From Candidatus Anammoximicrobium sp. (GTDB taxonomy: Bacteria > Planctomycetota > Planctomycetia > Pirellulales > Pirellulaceae): a stretch of DNA of 64,000 bases. The stretch covers positions 1 to 64,000 of the forward strand of contig JAAYYU010000306.1 of NCBI GenBank assembly GCA_012515235.1. The letters are read 5' to 3'. Positions 8,226-15,539 of the stretch are shown here, piece after piece (the stretch's first letter is position 1; each line of letters opens with the position of its first letter). Below the pieces are notes generated by a model. That model was not told the origin of the DNA. It saw only the letters and a list, made by a program, of their open reading frames with translations, and ran no database searches. Made by a program: the position numbers and the translations under genes.

Positions 8226-9551
8226 ATGAGCATTTCACGTCGTCAATTCTTGCGCACTTCGGCTGCCGTGGGCGGCAGCGTCCTGGCCGTGCATCGCGGC
8301 GTCCATGCGGCCGGCAGCGATATTTTGAGGGTCGGCCTGGTCGGCTGTGGCAGTCGCGGGGCCGGGGCCGCCTCGAATGCGATCAACGCCGATCCGGGCG
8401 TGCGCGTGGTGGCCTTGGCCGACGCCTTCGCCGATCGGATGAACGGAACTCTGAAGGTGCTCAAGGATCGGCATCCGAACCAGGTCGACGTGGACCCAAG
8501 CCGCTGCTTCGCGGGTTTCGATTCCTACAAGGAGTTGATCGCCTGCGGCGTGGACGTGGTCCTGTTGGCCGCGCCGCCTCACTTTCGCCCGTTGCACCTG
8601 GCGGCGGCGATCGAGGCCGACAAGCACGTGTTCGCCGAAAAGCCCGTGGGCGTCGACGCCACCGGCGTGCGGAGCGTGATGGCGACCTGCGAGCTGGCAC
8701 GCAAGAAAAAACTGTGCATCGTGTCGGGACTGTGCTGGCGCTACGACACGGTGATCCGCGAGACGATTCAACGCGTCCACGACGGGGCGATCGGCGACAT
8801 CGTGGCCGTGCAGAGCACGCGCAATCTGGGCTACCTCTGGGAGCGCCCGCGGCAACCGGAGTGGACGGAGATGGAGTTCCAGATGCGCAACTGGTACTAC
8901 TTCACCTGGCTCTCCGGCGATCACAACGTCGAGCAGCAGATCCACGGCTTGGACAAATGCACCTGGGCCCTGCGCGACCGGGCGCCGGTCAAGGTATGGG
9001 CCGCCAGCGGGCGCCAGGTCCGCGTCGAGCCGAAGTACGGCGATATCTACGACCACCACGCGGTGGTGTACGAATACGACGACGGCGCGCGGATGTACGC
9101 CATCGCCCGGCAGCAACCCAATTGCTACAACGATTACTCCGAAATGCTGATGGGCACCAAGGGGCGCTGCGATCTGCAGAAGGGCCGCATCGAGGGCGAG
9201 ACCAATTGGGAGTACGGCCAGCAAGCCGGCGACCTGTCGGGCTTCGGGGTGAAGAAGGCCCGCAAGGACGCCCTGCGGCCCATGCACCAGGTCGAGCAGG
9301 ACGAGTTGTTCGCCGCGATCCGCGCGGGCAAGGTCATCAACAACGGCGAGTACATGTGCCTGAGCACGCTGGTCGCCATCATGGGCCGCACGGCCGGATA
9401 CACGGGCCAGCTGATCGAGTGGGAACAGATGAAGAACTCGAAGCTGGACTTGTCGCCGCAGCGTTATGCCTTCGACGCCGCCCCGCCCACCTTGCCGGGG
9501 CCGGACGGAAAATACCCCGTGGCCATGCCGGGGGTGACGAAGTTCGTGTGA
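8226..9551 (+). CDS. Tat-exported Gfo/Idh/MocA family oxidoreductase
   Basis: NAD(P)-dependent sugar or sugar-derivative oxidoreductase. It begins with a twin-arginine signal, MSISRRQFLRTSAAVGG, so the folded enzyme probably carries its bound cofactor out to the periplasm. The Rossmann motif GLVGCGSRGAGA follows at about residues 35-47, then AEKPVGVD with the active-site Lys-Pro pair near residue 140. Two start codons are adjacent (8223, 8226); 8226 has better spacing from GGGAGG. The protein is 441 residues. It heads a four-gene set with two more oxidoreductases and a transporter. Substrate unknown; oxidation at C3 of glycosides is one role of such exported members. Confidence 0.88.
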   Translation: MSISRRQFLRTSAAVGGSVLAVHRGVHAAGSDILRVGLVGCGSRGAGAASNAINADPGVRVVALADAFADRMNGTLKVLKDRHPNQVDVDPSRCFAGFDSYKELIACGVDVVLLAAPPHFRPLHLAAAIEADKHVFAEKPVGVDATGVRSVMATCELARKKKLCIVSGLCWRYDTVIRETIQRVHDGAIGDIVAVQSTRNLGYLWERPRQPEWTEMEFQMRNWYYFTWLSGDHNVEQQIHGLDKCTWALRDRAPVKVWAASGRQVRVEPKYGDIYDHHAVVYEYDDGARMYAIARQQPNCYNDYSEMLMGTKGRCDLQKGRIEGETNWEYGQQAGDLSGFGVKKARKDALRPMHQVEQDELFAAIRAGKVINNGEYMCLSTLVAIMGRTAGYTGQLIEWEQMKNSKLDLSPQRYAFDAAPPTLPGPDGKYPVAMPGVTKFV

Positions 9552-9584
9552 TCGGAGAACCATGCTACGGGGTTGAGGTCACCC

Positions 9585-10829
9585 ATGATTCGCATCGGGA
9601 TTGTCGGCTGTGGGCGTATTATGGCGGCGCACTTGCGGGGCTACCGCCTGCTGCGCGAAGCCGGCGTGGACGATTTCCGCATCGCGGCGCTGTGTTCGCT
9701 GGACGAGGACGAAGCCCGGATGTACGCGCGGCGGGGCGAAGGTCCGCCGCAGCGGGCGGCGGTGAGCCAGTTCGCGGGGGATCCGCTGGCCGTGGCCGAC
9801 GAGTATCTGTCCGATTTCCAGGACGACGTCGAGGTCCAGGTTTACACCGACTTTCGCCGCATGGTGGCCGAGGCGCCGATCACGGCCGTCAACGACTTCA
9901 CGAGTCACGCACTCCATCACCAGGTGGCCGAAGCCGCGTTGAACGCGGATAAGGATCTGCTGACGGAGAAGCCGATGGCCGTCTCGGTCCGGGCCGCCCG
10001 GCGGATGTGCGAACTGGCCGAGTCGCACCAGCGGGTGCTGGGCGTGTTCCAGAGCGGGCGGTACATGTCGCGCACGCGGCATCTGCAGTGGCTGTTCGAG
10101 TCCGGCCGGCTCGGCAATCTGCAGCTCATGCTGATCGGCAGCGTGGGGGCGCGGTGGGCTCCCGACCGCGTCGTGGCCGACACGCCCTGGCGCCACCGGC
10201 GCGTCGAGGGCGGTGGGATCTCGCTGGACGTGGGCGTACACCGCTTCGACCTGATCCGCGCCCTGGCCGGTGAAATCCGCGACGTCCAGGCCCGGACGGC
10301 CATCGTCGAGCCGGTCCGCTGGGGCCACGACGAACGAGGCCGCCCCACGCAGCGTGTCGAATGCGACGCGGAGGACACGGTGTACGCCTCGTTCGCCACG
10401 GTTGCCGGAGCGACCGGCGAGCTGACGGCCAGCTGGGCCGGCCGCGGCGGCGGGACGATGCCCGGCACGGGAGACGTCTATTACGCCTCCGGCGGCCGTG
10501 TTTCCGGCGACGACGTCACGTGCGGCGACGGCGCCACGGCTAACTTGGCGCAGTTGTACGAGCAGGGGTGTCCGGCCGACCGCAAGGCCCGGCATTTTCC
10601 GCTGGGGCTGAGCGACCCGTTCGCGCTGGCTCAATACGAGTGGCTGCAAGCCGTCCGCCAACGGCGGCCGCCCGAGACCAGCGGCCGCGATGCGCTGGCC
10701 AGTTTGGCCTGTGCGTTTACGGTGCTCGAAGCGGCCCAGGCCGGACGGCGCGTCGAAGTGGCCGAGGTAGCCTCCGGCGGGCTGGAAGCGTATCAGCGGG
10801 CGATCAACGAACACTATCGGATTACCTGA
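9585..10829 (+). CDS. Gfo/Idh/MocA family oxidoreductase, cytoplasmic
   Basis: Second family member in the operon: 414 residues with no signal peptide. The nucleotide-binding motif GIVGCGRIMAAH is at the N terminus and the catalytic TEKPMAVS motif near residue 130; the C-terminal alpha/beta domain (GVHRFDLIRALAGEIRDVQA) closes the active site. The ATG at 9585 is preceded by GAGGT. It lies 33 nt after the exported oxidoreductase and its stop is six bases from the transporter start. It probably acts on an imported product of the exported enzyme, but the exact reaction cannot be read from the sequence. Confidence 0.87.
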   Translation: MIRIGIVGCGRIMAAHLRGYRLLREAGVDDFRIAALCSLDEDEARMYARRGEGPPQRAAVSQFAGDPLAVADEYLSDFQDDVEVQVYTDFRRMVAEAPITAVNDFTSHALHHQVAEAALNADKDLLTEKPMAVSVRAARRMCELAESHQRVLGVFQSGRYMSRTRHLQWLFESGRLGNLQLMLIGSVGARWAPDRVVADTPWRHRRVEGGGISLDVGVHRFDLIRALAGEIRDVQARTAIVEPVRWGHDERGRPTQRVECDAEDTVYASFATVAGATGELTASWAGRGGGTMPGTGDVYYASGGRVSGDDVTCGDGATANLAQLYEQGCPADRKARHFPLGLSDPFALAQYEWLQAVRQRRPPETSGRDALASLACAFTVLEAAQAGRRVEVAEVASGGLEAYQRAINEHYRIT

Positions 10830-10835
10830 CGTGTG

Positions 10836-12137
10836 ATGACGGACAGCACAGCGATTGAAACCCGCCGGCATGTGGACTTGCGGCTGTACGTAATGATGTT
10901 CCTGCAGTACGCCGTGTACGGCCTGTGGCTGCCGATTGCCGCGCGGTTTTTGTCGGCCGACCGCGCCGTGGGCGGGTTGGGCTTCAGCGATCTGCAGATT
11001 GGGATGATCATCGCCGTGGCCGGGGCGATCGGCGCGCTCAGCGCACCGTTCATCGCCGGTCAGATCGCCGACCGCTACGTGGCCCCCGCCCGCTGCCTGG
11101 CCGTGCTGCTGGCGGTCGGCGGCGTGGTCAAATTCGTCACGGCGTACCAGACCAGCTACGCGGCCTGGCTGTGGCTGTCGATCGCCTATGCCGTTCTTTT
11201 CATGCCCACGCTGTCGCTGACCAACTCGCTGGCCCTGGGCCATTTGCCGGACCCTAAGCGGCAGTTTCCGGGCGTGCGGGCGGTGGGCACGATCGCCTGG
11301 ATCACGGTGGCCTGGGCGTTTCCCATGATCTGGCTGCAATCCGACCTGCAATTCCGCTGGCTGCCGCCTTTTTTCACCGGCCAGGACTTGGCCAACGCGC
11401 CGGCCAGGATGATCGATTCGGTGCGGGTCGCCGGCGCGGTGTCGCTGGGTTACGCCCTGTTCTGTTGGTTTGTCCTGCCGCGGACGCCGCCGAAACGCGA
11501 GGCGGCCCAGACGCTCGCCTTCACCAAAGCCTTTGCCCTGGTGCGGCGGCCATCGTTCGCGGTCCTGGTGGCCGCAACGCTGGCGGTGAGCATCATCCAC
11601 TGCTTCTACTTCGTGCAGATGAGCAAGTTCCTGGCGGCGATCGGGCTGGCCGACGCCTACATCATGCCCGCCATGTCGCTGGGCCAATTCGCCGAGATCC
11701 TGGCGCTGGCGGTGCTCGGCCCGGTGCTGGCCCGATTGGGTTTCCGGACCGTGATCACGCTGGGCGCGATGTGCTACTTTCTCAAGTATGCCTTCTTCGG
11801 CACGACGCAGTTACCGTTGGAGGTGATCGTCGCCGCCCAGTTGATCCACGGATTTTCGTTCGCCTTCTTCTTTGCGGCCAGTTTCATCTACGTGGACCGC
11901 ATTGCGCCGCCCGACACGCGTTACTCAGCGCAGACCGTCTTCATGCTGGTGATCCTGGGCATCGGCCCGCTGGTGGCCGGCCCGTTGAACGGATGGCTGT
12001 CGGGCTGGTGTACGCCCGCGGGCGGAAGGCTGGACTATTCGACGTTCTGGTACATCGCCGCGGCAGTCGGCTTGGCCGCGACCGTGCTGGTGGCGGTATT
12101 CTTCCGCGACGAGACGGCGGCAGCGACTCCACCGTAG
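10836..12137 (+). CDS. MFS transporter, NupG-like (nucleoside/sugar:H+ symporter family)
   Basis: Integral membrane carrier with about twelve hydrophobic spans over 433 residues. The N-terminal segment (LRLYVMMFLQYAVYGLWLP) and the early loop AGQIADRYVAP resemble the nucleoside:proton symporter branch of the major facilitator superfamily. In planctomycetes such proteins commonly accompany Gfo/Idh oxidoreductases and are thought to import their sugar substrates. The start is ATG 10836, with a GTG at 10833 as an alternative; the gene begins a few bases after the preceding stop, so it is co-transcribed. A strong hairpin follows its stop. Confidence 0.82.
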   Translation: MTDSTAIETRRHVDLRLYVMMFLQYAVYGLWLPIAARFLSADRAVGGLGFSDLQIGMIIAVAGAIGALSAPFIAGQIADRYVAPARCLAVLLAVGGVVKFVTAYQTSYAAWLWLSIAYAVLFMPTLSLTNSLALGHLPDPKRQFPGVRAVGTIAWITVAWAFPMIWLQSDLQFRWLPPFFTGQDLANAPARMIDSVRVAGAVSLGYALFCWFVLPRTPPKREAAQTLAFTKAFALVRRPSFAVLVAATLAVSIIHCFYFVQMSKFLAAIGLADAYIMPAMSLGQFAEILALAVLGPVLARLGFRTVITLGAMCYFLKYAFFGTTQLPLEVIVAAQLIHGFSFAFFFAASFIYVDRIAPPDTRYSAQTVFMLVILGIGPLVAGPLNGWLSGWCTPAGGRLDYSTFWYIAAAVGLAATVLVAVFFRDETAAATPP

Positions 12138-12186
12138 GCCGCTCGCTCCGCGCGCGGAAAAACCCGCTCGCGGAGCGAGCGGTCTA
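12134..12186. repeat. Hairpin-forming inverted repeat between transporter and third oxidoreductase
   Basis: Arms 12134-12156 and 12164-12186 pair over 23 nt with two mismatches around a 7-nt A-rich loop; the core is GCTCGCTCCGCG. It begins inside the stop codon region of the transporter gene. It resembles the GCTCGC-type palindromes scattered between planctomycete genes. There is no T-run, so it is more likely an mRNA-stabilising or repeat element than an intrinsic terminator. Confidence 0.85.
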
Positions 12187-12215
12187 CGATGGGGCCCCCA
12201 ACCTGTGAGGAGACC

Positions 12216-13283
12216 ATGACCAAGACTTATCGCATCGGCGTCGCAGGACTGACGCACGACCACGTGTGGGGCAATCTGGAGAACGTGGCGGCGTCGGAGC
12301 AGGGACAGTTGGCGGCCGTGGCGGATCCGAATCCACCGCTGCGGGATCGCGTCACGCAACAATATGGCTGCGCGGCCTACGCGGACTATCGGGAGATGGT
12401 CGACCGCGAGTCGCTCGATGCGTTGTACGTGTTCTGCGACAATGCGCAAGGCGCGGAAGTCGGCGCGTGGGCGGCTCAGCAAGGTCTGCACGTGCTGGTG
12501 GAAAAACCGATGGCGGCCACGCTGGCGGGCGGCGAGCGTTTGCTGGCGGCGGCCCAGTCGGCCGGCGTGCGGCTGATGATCAACTGGCCCGTCGTCTGGC
12601 GGCCCCAGGTGCAGGCGGCGCTGGAGATCGCCACGCGGTCCGAGTTTGGCCGAATCTGGCAACTGACACACCGGGCGGGACACGGCGGGCCGGAGGCAGA
12701 GTGTTCGCCTTATTTCAGCGAGTGGATCTTGGATCCGCAGCGCAACGGCGCCGGTGCGCTGGTGGACTTGTGCTGCTACGGGATCAACATGGCCCAGGTG
12801 CTGCTGGGCCGTCCGGAGCGGGTGACGGCCGTGGCCGGACAATGGTACGATCCGCCGCTGCCGGTGGAAGACAATGCGATCGTGGTCATGAACTATCCGC
12901 GCGCCATGGCGACGGTCGAGGGCGCGTGGGGCCAGGTCGGCCAGCCCACGACCGGCTACCTGGCGACGATCTGGGGCCTGCACGGTTCCGTCACCTTGGG
13001 CCCCGGCCGCGGCGGCCGCTTGTGGACCACTCTCGCCGGGCAACCGGCCAACGTCGAAATCACGCCGCCGGTCCCGCCTTCGCACATGGCCAACGGCACG
13101 GCCCACTTCCTCTGGGCCTTGGAGACCGGCAGCGAATTCTACCCCTTGTGCCGCCCGGACGTGTGCCGCGACACGCAAGAGGTGCTGGATGCTGCGATCC
13201 GCTCAGCGCGGGAAGGCGCCAGCGTACCGTTGCCAGCGGGCGCTGCCGGTCCTCGTTGCACGCCCGACTGCTTCCGGCGGTAA
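12216..13283 (+). CDS. Gfo/Idh/MocA family oxidoreductase, THDHVWG type
   Basis: Third oxidoreductase of the cluster, 355 residues. The N terminus RIGVAGLTHDHVWG is a variant of the Rossmann loop in which the usual GxGxxG is altered to GLTHDHVWG, a form seen in a distinct subgroup of the family. VEKPMAATLAGGE near residue 100 supplies the Lys-Pro active-site pair. ATG 12216 has GAGGAG four bases upstream; an in-frame ATG at 12189 lies beside the hairpin and is less likely. It ends just before the transposase repeat array. Substrate is unknown, presumably a sugar handled by the neighbouring genes. Confidence 0.85.
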   Translation: MTKTYRIGVAGLTHDHVWGNLENVAASEQGQLAAVADPNPPLRDRVTQQYGCAAYADYREMVDRESLDALYVFCDNAQGAEVGAWAAQQGLHVLVEKPMAATLAGGERLLAAAQSAGVRLMINWPVVWRPQVQAALEIATRSEFGRIWQLTHRAGHGGPEAECSPYFSEWILDPQRNGAGALVDLCCYGINMAQVLLGRPERVTAVAGQWYDPPLPVEDNAIVVMNYPRAMATVEGAWGQVGQPTTGYLATIWGLHGSVTLGPGRGGRLWTTLAGQPANVEITPPVPPSHMANGTAHFLWALETGSEFYPLCRPDVCRDTQEVLDAAIRSAREGASVPLPAGAAGPRCTPDCFRR

Positions 13284-13326
13284 GGCGAGACAATGGTAAC
13301 CCACAGCGTCAGCGCGCCTCGCCCCC

Positions 13327-13546
13327 AAATCCCGCCGGCTCGCCGCCCGCCAATCCCGCCGGCTCGCCCGACGGATCCATTCGGCTTCGCACTACGCCCC
13401 GCCCCCCGCCCTCCGCCGGCGCGCTCCCTCAAATCCCGCCGGCTCGCCCGGCGGATCCTTCGGCTTCCCACTACCCCCCGCCCCCCGCTGTCGCGCTCCC
13501 TCAAATCCCGCCGGCTTGTCCGGCGGATCCTTCGGCTTCAAACTAC
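13327..13546. repeat. Upstream palindromic repeat array flanking transposase
   Basis: Three near-complete copies of a ~45-nt unit at 13351-13395, 13430-13474 and 13501-13546, plus a partial copy at 13327-13345. Each contains a 7-bp hairpin stem, CCGCCGG...CCGGCGG, followed by a conserved tail CTTCGGCTTCCCACTAC. The spacers are C-rich. The last copy ends five bases before the transposase ATG. The same unit appears in opposite orientation just after the gene. The 13284-13550 interval holds nothing else. Confidence 0.92.
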
Positions 13547-13550
13547 AGCC

Positions 13551-14405
13551 ATGCAAATCCAACCCTACCAACTCGAAGAACTCAACTTCGCTTGGTGCCA
13601 CCGCGTCTACTACCGTTGGCGAACCCATCGCAGACAGCCTCATCCAGCGTTTGCACACCTCGATCGTGACGTCTTGTGCCAATTGCTGCAGCCATACGGC
13701 ATTCACGTGCTCGACGTTACGACGGACGAGATTGACCTGCGAACTCTGGTCAGTCTCCAGCCAACGGAAACCGTCTCTGCCGCGGCCGGCAAGATGAAAG
13801 GCCGCATCAGCAAGTGGCTGGGCGAACAAAGCCAGCGTTCTCAGGCAACGAAGTCTTTGGGACGCGGCTATTTCGCCGCAACTACGGGACAATCCACCGC
13901 GACAGCGGTTGAAGAGTACCTTGAACGGCAAGCCGAACATCACGGGTATTCCAACCGCGTCCGTGTCCCGGTGTTTGTGCGGCAGTTCGAGCGAACGGAG
14001 GAATCGCAACGGATTCTGCAAACCGATCACGCGGTGACCGTCTTGAGGTATCATGTCGTGTTGGCAACTTGGCGGCGGCAAGGCGTATTTGGGAGGTCGT
14101 CGGCCGAAGCCGTGTGTGGCGGTTGGCGGATACTTCAAGCGGACCTCCGGATGGTGATCGACAAGGTTTCGTTCTTGCCGGACCATGTGCATGTGGCGCT
14201 GGCTCTGCACCCCAACAGAAGTCCTGGGGAGATCGTTGTCGCCATGATGAACGCGGCACAAGATAAGATGTGGGACGCCTTTGCCGACGACGTGGTGAAG
14301 GCTGGCGTAGAACGGCTCTGGCAGGCGAGTGCCTACGTTGGATCGTTCGGAGATCTGTCGTCGAATGCGATCAGTGGATATCTGGAACGCTGGGAGCGGG
14401 GGTAG
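13551..14405 (+). CDS. Tandem-domain IS200-like (Y1/HUH) transposase, RAYT-like
   Basis: A 284-residue protein with two successive Y1-type nuclease domains. The C-terminal domain looks intact: His-Val-His at residues 212-214 (DHVHVAL) and a candidate catalytic Tyr262 (SAYVGSFG). The N-terminal domain keeps the Tyr region (GYFAATTG, Tyr107) but where HUH is expected reads EIDLRTLVSL, with no His pair. Normal TnpA and RAYT proteins are about 130-220 residues with one domain and act as dimers or monomers; this one may be a built-in pseudo-dimer. It is tightly bounded by inverted arrays of a palindromic repeat, as in REP/RAYT loci. Start ATG 13551; no good ribosome-binding site is evident. Confidence 0.82.
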   Translation: MQIQPYQLEELNFAWCHRVYYRWRTHRRQPHPAFAHLDRDVLCQLLQPYGIHVLDVTTDEIDLRTLVSLQPTETVSAAAGKMKGRISKWLGEQSQRSQATKSLGRGYFAATTGQSTATAVEEYLERQAEHHGYSNRVRVPVFVRQFERTEESQRILQTDHAVTVLRYHVVLATWRRQGVFGRSSAEAVCGGWRILQADLRMVIDKVSFLPDHVHVALALHPNRSPGEIVVAMMNAAQDKMWDAFADDVVKAGVERLWQASAYVGSFGDLSSNAISGYLERWERG

Positions 14406-14518
14406 TGGGAAGCCGAACGAATCCGCCGGGCGAGCCGGCGGGATTGGCGGCCGGGCGAGCCGGCCGCGGGGGGTAGTGGGAAGCCGAAGGAATCCGCCGG
14501 GCGAGCCGGCGGGATTGG
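14402..14518. repeat. Downstream palindromic repeat array, inverted
   Basis: Two full copies (14402-14446 and 14473-14518) of the unit described upstream of the transposase, now reverse-complemented (GTAGTGGGAAGCCGAA then CCGCCGG...), with a partial GC-only copy between them at 14447-14467. The first copy supplies the transposase stop codon TAG (14403-14405). The array ends 23 bases before the next gene. Confidence 0.92.
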
Positions 14519-14541
14519 GAGGGAGGCAAGTTGGTGGCAGC

Positions 14542-15516
14542 ATGTCAAGCGGACTGATTACCCATATCCAGCGTTTCTCGGTCCACGATGGGCCGGGGAT
14601 TCGTACCACGGTGTTCTTGAAGGGCTGCCAGATGCGCTGCCCGTGGTGCCACAATCCCGAGACCTATCACCGTTTCCCGGAAATCCAGGTGTTTCCCGAA
14701 CGGTGCATCGGGTGCCAGGCTTGCGCCGCAGTCTGCCAGCATGCCGCCCACGAATTCCGCGGGCCGGACCACGTGTATCACCGCGAGCGTTGCGTGGCCT
14801 GTGGCGAGTGCGTCGAGACCTGTTACGCCAAGTCGATGGTCCGAGTGGGCGAGCTGCGCACGGCGGAATCGGTCGTGGCCGAGGTGCTCGCCGACCGTCC
14901 CTTCTATCAGCGGACGGGCGGCGTGACGATTTCCGGCGGCGAGCCGCTGCTGCAGGCCGAGTTCGCCAGCGGGATCCTGGAATTGTGCCGCCGGGAAGGG
15001 ATTCACACGGCGATCGAAACCAATCTGGCGTGGCCCTGGAAGGTCGTCGAACCGCTGGTTCCGCTGGTGGACCTGTTCCTGGTCGACATCAAGATGATGG
15101 ACGACGCGGCGCATCGGGCCTGGACCAACGCGTCGAACGAACACATACTGGACAACCTGCGGCGGCTCGACGCGCTGAACAAGGAACTGGTGATCCGGAC
15201 CCCGGTCGTTGTCGGCGTCAATGATCGGCCGGAGCAGATCGGGGCGATCGCCGATTTTCTGGCCACGTTGCGCAGGGTGCGTCAGTACGAGTTGCTGCCG
15301 TATCATCCTTTGGGGAGAGGGAAGTACGCGGCCCTCGGACTGGCCGGTCCGCCGCCGGAGTTCCGCACACCGACGTCGGCACAGTTTGAGATGCTGGCGG
15401 CGGTCGCCGCGCGAGCCAACTTCGTCGTCCGCGTGGCCGGTACGGTTTCGTCCGGTTCCCGCACGGTCCAGCCCGATCCCGAGCAAGTAGACCTTAACCA
15501 GCAGCAACACACTTGA
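14542..15516 (+). CDS. Glycyl-radical enzyme activating protein (radical SAM)
   Basis: Generates the glycyl radical on the enzyme encoded next, using S-adenosylmethionine and a reduced [4Fe-4S] cluster. The SAM cluster cysteines are C29-x3-C33-x2-C36 (GCQMRCPWC). They are followed by two ferredoxin-like four-cysteine motifs (CIGCQACAAVC and CVACGECVETC), which mark the subgroup that activates dehydratase/lyase-type glycyl-radical enzymes rather than classical PflA, which lacks them. SGGEPLLQ is the SAM-binding GGE motif. The product is 324 residues. It begins just after the transposase repeat array and abuts the enzyme gene, with which it is surely co-transcribed. Confidence 0.9.
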   Translation: MSSGLITHIQRFSVHDGPGIRTTVFLKGCQMRCPWCHNPETYHRFPEIQVFPERCIGCQACAAVCQHAAHEFRGPDHVYHRERCVACGECVETCYAKSMVRVGELRTAESVVAEVLADRPFYQRTGGVTISGGEPLLQAEFASGILELCRREGIHTAIETNLAWPWKVVEPLVPLVDLFLVDIKMMDDAAHRAWTNASNEHILDNLRRLDALNKELVIRTPVVVGVNDRPEQIGAIADFLATLRRVRQYELLPYHPLGRGKYAALGLAGPPPEFRTPTSAQFEMLAAVAARANFVVRVAGTVSSGSRTVQPDPEQVDLNQQQHT

Positions 15517-15539
15517 TCCTGAAGACGGGAATTCTGCCC

